Below, one piece after another: positions 58,656 to 64,000 of a DNA stretch of 64,000 nt. Both the position numbers and the translations under genes were made by a program. The notes beneath the pieces were generated by a model. The model did not search any database and had not been told where the DNA came from. It was given only the letters and a program-made list of their open reading frames with translations. This stretch comes from Chryseobacterium ginsenosidimutans (lineage in GTDB: Bacteria > Bacteroidota > Bacteroidia > Flavobacteriales > Weeksellaceae), in the NCBI RefSeq assembly GCF_030823405.1, contig NZ_JAUSXC010000001.1:3207001-3271000 (forward strand), in the 5' to 3' direction. Position 1 is the first letter of the stretch. Every line of letters starts with the position of its first letter.

Positions 58656-59528
58656 ATGCAGAGAAAAGACTTTATAAAACTTTCTTCGTTAGGTTTCTTA
58701 GGATTATGTTCCTGTGGAACTTCTAATTTTAAAAGCAATAAAAAAACATTGGCAATTCAATTATATACAGTTCGGGATGCAGTTGCCGAAAATTTGGAAA
58801 GAACATTAGAAAAGTTAGCAAATTTAGGGTTTACAGAACTCGAAATCTACGGTTATAATGGATCTTTCTTTGGAAAAACACGAAATGAATTTCAATCTAT
58901 TCTAAAAAATATCGGTTTAAAAGTGATCAGTTCACATCACACCACCGGAATTCTTCACAAGGATCAGGGGACTTTATTAAGCAGTTGGGAAAAAACAGTT
59001 GAAGATCTACACTTTATCGGTTCAAAATATATGGTTTGTTCTTATCTTTTTCCTGAAGAAAGAAGTGTTGAGAATTATAAAAAACTTCCTGAATTACTTA
59101 CTACATCAGGAGAAATTGCAAAAAAGGGAGGAATTCAGTTTGCATATCATAATCATGACTTTGAGTTTGAAAATTTTGATGACACTCAAAATATTTATGA
59201 TTTTATCTTAAAAAATACTTCGCCAGATTTAGTAAAAATGGAATTGGATCTTTATTGGATCTCAAAAGCAGGTTTAGATCCATTAGCTTATTTTGAAAAA
59301 TACCCGAAAAGATTTCCGTTGTGGCATGTAAAAGACATGAAATCCGGAACAAAAGACTTTGCAGAAATCGGAACCGGAACTATTGATTTCGAGAGGATTT
59401 TTGAAGCTAAAGAAAAGGCAGGTTTAGAATATTGGTTTCTGGAGCAGGATTCCAGTGATAAGGATATTTTTGAAAGTATACAGATCAGCAAAAAGTACAT
59501 CTCGGAAAATGGTTTCTTTTTAAAATAA
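58656..59528 (+). CDS. Secreted sugar phosphate isomerase/epimerase-like TIM-barrel lipoprotein
   Basis: A 290-residue xylose-isomerase-like barrel. The N-terminus (RKDFIKLSSLGFLGLCSC) has a twin-basic-like start and a lipobox-type Cys near residue 18, so export is likely. Metal and substrate segments are LEIYGYNGSFFG (Glu), VISSHHTTG (His), FAYHNHDFEFE (His, about 167-177), KMELDLYWISKAG (Asp) and WHVKDMKSG. Related proteins act on sugars or keto sugars. The substrate is unknown. Start is immediately after the thioesterase. Confidence 0.85.
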   Translation: MQRKDFIKLSSLGFLGLCSCGTSNFKSNKKTLAIQLYTVRDAVAENLERTLEKLANLGFTELEIYGYNGSFFGKTRNEFQSILKNIGLKVISSHHTTGILHKDQGTLLSSWEKTVEDLHFIGSKYMVCSYLFPEERSVENYKKLPELLTTSGEIAKKGGIQFAYHNHDFEFENFDDTQNIYDFILKNTSPDLVKMELDLYWISKAGLDPLAYFEKYPKRFPLWHVKDMKSGTKDFAEIGTGTIDFERIFEAKEKAGLEYWFLEQDSSDKDIFESIQISKKYISENGFFLK

Positions 59529-59532
59529 TATT

Positions 59533-59540
59533 TATATTTG
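59533..59540 (+). promoter_or_regulatory. -7 element of the fluoride riboswitch transcript
   Basis: TATATTTG matches TAnnTTTG. Transcription would start near 59547, just before the aptamer, leaving it intact. Confidence 0.6.
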
Positions 59541-59547
59541 CAATACA

Positions 59548-59602
59548 AAAGGAAATGGTGTTCTTCCTTACCCAACCGCCTTCAAAAGCTGATGACGCCT
59601 GA
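59548..59602 (+). ncRNA. Fluoride riboswitch (crcB motif) aptamer
   Basis: The conserved elements occur in order. AGGAA/TTCCT (59550-59554 and 59564-59568) is the P2-like stem enclosing ATGGTGTTC. The single strand AACCGCC (59574-59580) follows, then GCTGATGACGCCT (59588-59600). GGTGTTC of the loop can pair with GACGCC to make the pseudoknot that defines this class. It lies directly upstream of a CLC-F exporter gene, the classical target. Confidence 0.92.
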
Positions 59603-59632
59603 TTATAAGATTATTAACAGTAATTAATCAGG
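59598..59632 (+). promoter_or_regulatory. Candidate expression platform of the fluoride riboswitch
   Basis: CCTGATTA (59598-59605) is fully complementary to TAATCAGG (59625-59632). The first three bases belong to the aptamer pseudoknot strand, and the partner lies seven bases before the clcF ATG. Mutually exclusive pairing would couple fluoride binding to start-site accessibility. Confidence 0.55.
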
Positions 59633-59638
59633 TAAATT

Positions 59639-60943
59639 ATGTCTAAACTTCAACGAAATTTCAGCAGTAAAATAAAATTTCAAATAAATTTTTTCTTTAG
59701 AAAATATCCGGCTTTACCCTATATTTTTAAATGGCTTTTCATCAGTCTTATCATTGGAGCTTTTTCAGGAACGGCCTCTGCAGGTTTTTTACAATCTTTG
59801 GAATGGACAACCCATTTCAGAGAAAATCATATTTGGATAATCGCTTTTTTGCCCGTTGCCGGATTTCTGATCGGACTTTTATATTATTACTTTGGAAAAG
59901 ATGTCGAAGCAGGAAATAATTTGCTGATAGATACTATTCACGATCCAAAAAAAATTATTCCTTTCAAGATGGCTCCTTTTGTATATTTGGGAACTATTGT
60001 AACTCACTTTTTCGGAGGTTCGGCAGGCCGTGAAGGAACTGCACTTCAGATGGCAGGAGCAATCGCAGATCAATTGAGTAATCCTTTAAGGCTTGATAAA
60101 AGTGAAAGAAAAATATTAATTATTTCGGCTATTGCTGCAGGTTTCGGATCTGTTTTTGGAACACCTTTGGCCGGAGCGATTTTCGGACTGGAAGTTTTTT
60201 TGATAGGAAAAATTCGTTACAATGCCATTTTTCCGGCTTTTGCTTCTGCAATTTTTGCAGATTGGGTGACGGATCTCTGGAAGGTAAAACATACACACTA
60301 TCATATTGATTTTATTCCGAAACTTGAATTCTTGCCTGTTTTATATAGTATTTTAGCCGGAATTATATTTGGGATTTGTGCCGCAGCCTTCAGTAAAATG
60401 ATGCATTCAGTTAGTTCTGCTTTTAAATCTAACATAAAATATCCTCCACTCCGTCCTGTAATTGGCGGAATTATTGTTGCTGGTGCTGTTTTTTTGATGG
60501 GAACAACAAAATATATCGGTTTGGGAATTCCAACGATCTTAGAAAGCTTTGAAAAACAACTTCCTTTGTATGATTTTGCTTTAAAAATGATCTTTACTAT
60601 CGTTACGCTTTCAGCAGGCTTTAAAGGTGGTGAAGTAACGCCTTTATTCTTTATTGGTGCGACTTTGGGAAGTGCTTTATCATTGTTTATTCCTCTGCCT
60701 TTCGGTTTGTTAGCAGGAATGGGATTTGTCGCAGTTTTTGCAGGGGCAACCAACACTCCACTTGCCTGTATGATGATGGGAATTGAATTATTCGGGGCAG
60801 AAAGTGGTGCTTATATTGCAATTGCCTGCATTGTATCTTACTTATTATCAGGAAATAACAGCATTTACATGAAACAAAAGATCGGTGAAGCAAAAAATCG
60901 TCGATTTGAAAATCTTAATGATAAAAGTTTTCATGATTTATAA
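59639..60943 (+). CDS. clcF: CLC-type fluoride/proton antiporter (CLC-F)
   Basis: A 434-residue CLC-fold exporter with about 10-12 helices. The gating glutamate segment GSAGREGTALQMAG has E132. The usual GSGIP chloride motif of canonical CLCs is replaced by AGNNLLI (about 91-97), a trait of the fluoride-specific branch. Later motifs GSVFGTPLAGAIFGLEVF and GFKGGEVTPLFFIGATLGSA are present. A fluoride riboswitch immediately upstream strongly supports a fluoride-expelling role. It has no partner gene downstream. Confidence 0.93.
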   Translation: MSKLQRNFSSKIKFQINFFFRKYPALPYIFKWLFISLIIGAFSGTASAGFLQSLEWTTHFRENHIWIIAFLPVAGFLIGLLYYYFGKDVEAGNNLLIDTIHDPKKIIPFKMAPFVYLGTIVTHFFGGSAGREGTALQMAGAIADQLSNPLRLDKSERKILIISAIAAGFGSVFGTPLAGAIFGLEVFLIGKIRYNAIFPAFASAIFADWVTDLWKVKHTHYHIDFIPKLEFLPVLYSILAGIIFGICAAAFSKMMHSVSSAFKSNIKYPPLRPVIGGIIVAGAVFLMGTTKYIGLGIPTILESFEKQLPLYDFALKMIFTIVTLSAGFKGGEVTPLFFIGATLGSALSLFIPLPFGLLAGMGFVAVFAGATNTPLACMMMGIELFGAESGAYIAIACIVSYLLSGNNSIYMKQKIGEAKNRRFENLNDKSFHDL

Positions 60944-61087
60944 CTGTTAATTAAAGATTTCAAATTCAACAATTTCTTAAATAATATTTTAAAATTGTTT
61001 AAAATTTAAACATTATCATTTTTAATTTGTAATTTTAATCAGAAAGATTCTGAGAAAATATTTTTAATCATCCAAACCTCAATAATT

Positions 61088-61375
61088 ATGGAAAATATAA
61101 AGTTTGAAATATCTCCATATCAAGATGAATTGCAGATATTAATTGATGAAAAAAAAGCGGGATATATGTCCATAGAAATTGATGGCAGACTATTAATTGT
61201 CTACTATACAAAGCTTGAAGAAGAGCATGAAGGTAAAGGGTATGCCAAAATTCTTCTTGACGAATTGGTACGCTATGCTGAGGAAAAGGATTTACTGGTA
61301 GATCCAGAATGCGATTTTGTGAGACAGCAATTTGAAAATCATCCTTCAAGATATAAAGATATCTGGCACGCCTAG
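61088..61375 (+). CDS. Small GNAT-family acetyltransferase (YjdJ/Gtn-like)
   Basis: A 95-residue minimal GNAT. The acetyl-CoA binding segment is EEEHEGKGYAKILLDELVRY (about 44-63), where GKGYAK replaces the classical QxxGxG/A, followed by PECDFVRQQFENHPSRYKDI, a pattern shared by the small COG2388 family. Acceptor unknown. Its stop lies one base from the stop of the convergent MBL gene. Confidence 0.85.
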   Translation: MENIKFEISPYQDELQILIDEKKAGYMSIEIDGRLLIVYYTKLEEEHEGKGYAKILLDELVRYAEEKDLLVDPECDFVRQQFENHPSRYKDIWHA

Positions 61376-61376
61376 A

Positions 61377-62474
61377 TTAATCTTCCCACCAGGTTTTGAA
61401 TTGATTGTCTGATTTATTCAGATCAACAGGTTCACCAATTATTGGTGTTAAAATATGTAGATTTTTAGCTTTTCCGAGGCTTGTCACTTTCTCTAAAGGT
61501 TCATTCCAAGCATGCAAAGCCAAAGCAAATTTTGATGAGTGAACAGGTATAATATTTTTAGCATTTACATCAATACTTGCCTGAACAACATCTTCCGGTA
61601 AGGCATGAATATATTTCCAGGCTTCGTTATACTGTCCGTTTTCGATAATTGCGTAATCAAAAGGTCCGTATTTTTCACCGATCATTTTAAAATGAGTATC
61701 ATAACCGCTGTCACCTCCTAAAAATAACTTTTTCGTAGGAGTTTCAAGAACGTAAGAAGTCCAGAGTGTGACATTTCTTTTCACCTTTCTACCAGAAAAA
61801 TGTCTTGCCGGAGTAAATGTAATTTTAATCTCGTTTTTTAAATCGACTTCACTCCCCCACTCTTCTTCAATCAGATTTTCAGATTGATAACCCCATCTTT
61901 CCAAATGTGCACCCACTCCCAAAGGCAAAATGACTTTCTCAACTCTGTTTTTTATAGCTTTTACAGTAGGATAATCCAAATGATCGTAATGATCATGAGT
62001 AATTACCAAATAATCAAGATTCGGAATGTCTTCTGCCTTAAAAATATCTGCTCCTGAGAAAGCTTTATTGAAAAATTTAAATGGAGAGCCATACAAACTC
62101 AAAACCGGATCAATTAAAAAAGAAACTCCATCGGTTTGAATATAATAAGACGAGTGTCCCAACCAAACGAAAATATCCTGATCTTTCGGTAGATTTTTAA
62201 GATCTGTATGTACTGATGGAATATTTTTTAACGGTTTTAAAAGTGGATTTTTCTTTTTAAAAAAGAAATTATACATCACTTTCGGCATTGTATATCCTTC
62301 TGTAAGCGAAGGGGTATAGCTGAGGTTCTGAAACTGCTTGTTTTTATAATGTTTCGATTGCTGCATTCTTTTCAGCCTTTCTCCTTTTGCTTCTGCACCA
62401 AAAACTTCCTGACTTGTAATCATTAAGTATAATAAAAATATTAAAACTACGATTGCAATAATTGTATAAATCAT
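61377..62474 (-). CDS. MBL-fold metallo-hydrolase (NAPE-PLD-like), membrane-anchored
   Basis: A 365-residue protein with an N-terminal membrane helix (about 2-20). The metallo-beta-lactamase motif THDHYDHLDYPTVK (about 158-171) supplies HxHxDH. Also seen are WLGHSSYYIQTDGVSFLIDP (about 107-126), FLGGDSGYDTHF (Asp) and IIPVHSSKFALALHAW (His). This arrangement is the NAPE-PLD/UlaG-like group that hydrolyses phosphodiesters or lactones. The substrate is unknown. It has its own -7 element at 62492-62499. Confidence 0.9.
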   Translation of the reverse strand: MIYTIIAIVVLIFLLYLMITSQEVFGAEAKGERLKRMQQSKHYKNKQFQNLSYTPSLTEGYTMPKVMYNFFFKKKNPLLKPLKNIPSVHTDLKNLPKDQDIFVWLGHSSYYIQTDGVSFLIDPVLSLYGSPFKFFNKAFSGADIFKAEDIPNLDYLVITHDHYDHLDYPTVKAIKNRVEKVILPLGVGAHLERWGYQSENLIEEEWGSEVDLKNEIKITFTPARHFSGRKVKRNVTLWTSYVLETPTKKLFLGGDSGYDTHFKMIGEKYGPFDYAIIENGQYNEAWKYIHALPEDVVQASIDVNAKNIIPVHSSKFALALHAWNEPLEKVTSLGKAKNLHILTPIIGEPVDLNKSDNQFKTWWED

Positions 62475-62491
62475 TTCTTAAAAATAGGTAT

Positions 62492-62499
62492 CAAATGTA
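62492..62499 (-). promoter_or_regulatory. -7 element of the MBL-fold gene
   Basis: Reads TACATTTG on the minus strand, 17 bases upstream of the start codon. Confidence 0.5.
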
Positions 62500-62589
62500 T
62501 GATAATATATAACATGACGATTAAAAAATAATAAACCTTTAATTTTAACTAAAAAATAATTAATTTTAGTAGTTTAGTTTTTAATTTTG

Positions 62590-64000
62590 ATGTCCAAAAA
62601 AACAAAAGTGCAGAAAAGTTATTTTATCCTTTTTTCATTTCTAATTATAACTTCCTGTGGATCAGTCAGAAGACACAATGAGCAACAGACAACCTGTATT
62701 CCGCCTGAAAAGCTGAAAGAAGACGTTGATTTTGCTTATTCCAAGCTGAAAGAGATGCATCCGCAGCTGTATTGGTATATTTCGAAGGACACTTTAGATT
62801 ATAAATTTGACAGTATAAAAAACACCATTAATGAATCACTTACTCCGCTTCAGTTTTATTTTAAACTGCAGCCTGTGATTTCAGATATTCGTGAAGGGCA
62901 TCTTTCATTGAGAATTCCATCAAAAAGAATTACAAAAAAAGAGATTAAAACATTAGAAAGTAAAAAAGGAATGTTCAGCCGTTTTGAATATTATGTAAAA
63001 GGAGATCATCTTTTTATTATTCAAAACAAAGACTCCATCGAACATATAAAACCTGGAACGGAAATTTTGACAATTGATCATATTCCGGTTTCCTATTACA
63101 TAAAAAGATATAAAAAACTGATTAGCAGTGATGGTTTCAATACCACATTTCAACCTTATTTTCTGAAAGATCTCTTTTTTAATTATTATGTTGCAGAAAA
63201 AGGCTACGAAGATAGTGCAACCCTTGAAACGATATATAACGGAAAGAAAAAAACGTATCAGCTAACCAGAGAAGACAAATCTGAAAATGACCTTAAGCAG
63301 GATAAAGAAAATAAAAAACGGACTCAGGAGAAAAAAATAAACGATTATATTGCTTTCAGCGATTCTTATAACAGGAACTTCAAGTTTTTGGATAAAGACA
63401 GTACGATTGCTTACATAAAAGTGAAAAGTTTTTCAAGCGACTATTCTGAAAAGTTCTATCGGGAAACATTTAAGAAGATTAAAAGTGCAAAATCACCTTA
63501 TTTGATTGTTGATGTCAGAAATAATTATGGCGGTTCTTTAGAGGAGATCAATAATCTTTATTCTTACTTGAGTCCTGAACCTTATGTTTTGATAAAACCT
63601 TCTCAGGTAAATTCTAAAGTTGCACCCTTAAAAACAAATTATTTCCGAAAAGGTAATCCTTTTCAATATATCTTTAAAGGTATCACTTATCCTACTTTTT
63701 TCTTCGCCCAAACTCTAAGTACCTATAAAAAAGACGGAAAATTTTATTATAAAGTAAAACCTGACAAGAAATCAAAACCAAATAAAGATGCCTTCAACGG
63801 AAAAATCTTTGTGTTAATTAACGGAGGAAGTTTTTCTGCATCATCAATTATTACATCTAAGCTTAAAAATGATAAAAGGTCGATTCTCGTTGGTGAAGAA
63901 ACCGGTGGCGCGAATGACGGAACTGTTGCCGGATTTTATTCTTATCAGACTCTTCCGAATTCTAAAATAGATCTTCCGATTGGTTTACTCTTCGTACAGC
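62590..64000 (+). CDS. S41-family peptidase, lipoprotein; truncated by the window edge
   Basis: I translated from the ATG at 62590; the frame stays open to 64000, giving the first 470 residues. A signal peptide ends in the lipobox FLIITSC (Cys near residue 23). The middle resembles a degenerate PDZ-like domain. The S41 protease core is seen as LIVDVRNNYGGSLEEINNLY, and the nucleophile segment as VLINGGSFSASSIITSKLKN, followed by VGEETGGANDGT. Family members are C-terminal processing-like peptidases. No partner gene is visible before the window ends. Confidence 0.9.
   Translation, partial: MSKKTKVQKSYFILFSFLIITSCGSVRRHNEQQTTCIPPEKLKEDVDFAYSKLKEMHPQLYWYISKDTLDYKFDSIKNTINESLTPLQFYFKLQPVISDIREGHLSLRIPSKRITKKEIKTLESKKGMFSRFEYYVKGDHLFIIQNKDSIEHIKPGTEILTIDHIPVSYYIKRYKKLISSDGFNTTFQPYFLKDLFFNYYVAEKGYEDSATLETIYNGKKKTYQLTREDKSENDLKQDKENKKRTQEKKINDYIAFSDSYNRNFKFLDKDSTIAYIKVKSFSSDYSEKFYRETFKKIKSAKSPYLIVDVRNNYGGSLEEINNLYSYLSPEPYVLIKPSQVNSKVAPLKTNYFRKGNPFQYIFKGITYPTFFFAQTLSTYKKDGKFYYKVKPDKKSKPNKDAFNGKIFVLINGGSFSASSIITSKLKNDKRSILVGEETGGANDGTVAGFYSYQTLPNSKIDLPIGLLFVQ

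Noticed and set aside
60301-60756. 151-codon minus-strand frame inside clcF
   Set aside because: Shadow of the CLC coding sequence with a composition typical of reverse-frame translation.
1-64000. CRISPR arrays, tRNA/rRNA genes, transposases, prophage or known defence systems
   Set aside because: No regularly spaced repeats, cloverleaf sequences, integrase/transposase motifs or defence gene sets were found on reading both strands.

Overview
This 64 kb window looks like chromosomal DNA from a Chryseobacterium-like member of the Flavobacteriia (Bacteroidota). The evidence is low GC content, a complete SusC/SusD/SusE starch-utilisation locus, many candidate Bacteroidota-type promoters with a TAnnTTTG -7 element, lipoproteins with acidic residues after the lipobox Cys, and two small double-glycine-leader peptides of a type I associate with Chryseobacterium. 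No rRNA, tRNA, CRISPR array, transposase or prophage was seen. Genus assignment is inference.

Layout. 1-3.1 kb: the 5' part of a UbiB/AarF kinase, a 49-aa Cys-rich leader peptide, a GNAT-nitrilase fusion and a small membrane protein. 3.1-9.7 kb: purine synthesis on the minus strand, transcribed purM > purN > purH > purD, then guaA behind a terminator. 9.9-12.6 kb: a redox/electrophile group (FMN reductase, pirin, HxlR regulator with one N-terminal Cys, divergent azoreductase) with a clear operator. 12.6-15.5 kb: a 174-bp MITE-like element, then an MFS transporter overlapping a GMC oxidoreductase. 15.7-27.4 kb: a starch/maltodextrin operon (SusC, SusD, SusE, GH97 alpha-glucosidase, GH13 enzyme, NTF2-like protein, SLC45-type sugar importer) that binds, cuts and imports glucans. 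27.7-31.8 kb: metG, a methyltransferase and a serine hydrolase. 31.9-36.9 kb: a tripartite efflux operon (TolC, HlyD, MFS) downstream of an AraC regulator. 37-44.3 kb: DUF962, DUF2891, DUF4349, an eRF1-like small protein, an RsmI-like methylase, a low-molecular-weight phosphatase, dnaA, a thioesterase and pheA. 44.3-53.5 kb: secreted and DUF2339 membrane proteins, rarA, yidD, an extended lgt, nnr and mscL. 53.5-59.5 kb: a serA-like gene, a HAD protein, idi, gcvT, a second Cys-rich leader peptide, an ArsC-like protein, a thioesterase and a TIM-barrel protein. 59.5-64 kb: a fluoride riboswitch driving a CLC-F fluoride exporter, a GNAT, an MBL-fold hydrolase and a truncated S41 peptidase.

The most interesting signals are: (i) two unlinked 6-Cys leader peptides sharing a leader motif but with no maturation genes nearby; (ii) a fluoride riboswitch whose 3' end can pair with the region just upstream of the clcF start codon; (iii) several families of short dispersed palindromes, including a REP-like pair with a compensatory stem change and a MITE-like element; (iv) well-formed operators overlapping the -33 boxes of the azoreductase and TolC promoters; and (v) promoters placed so close to start codons that leaderless mRNAs are likely.
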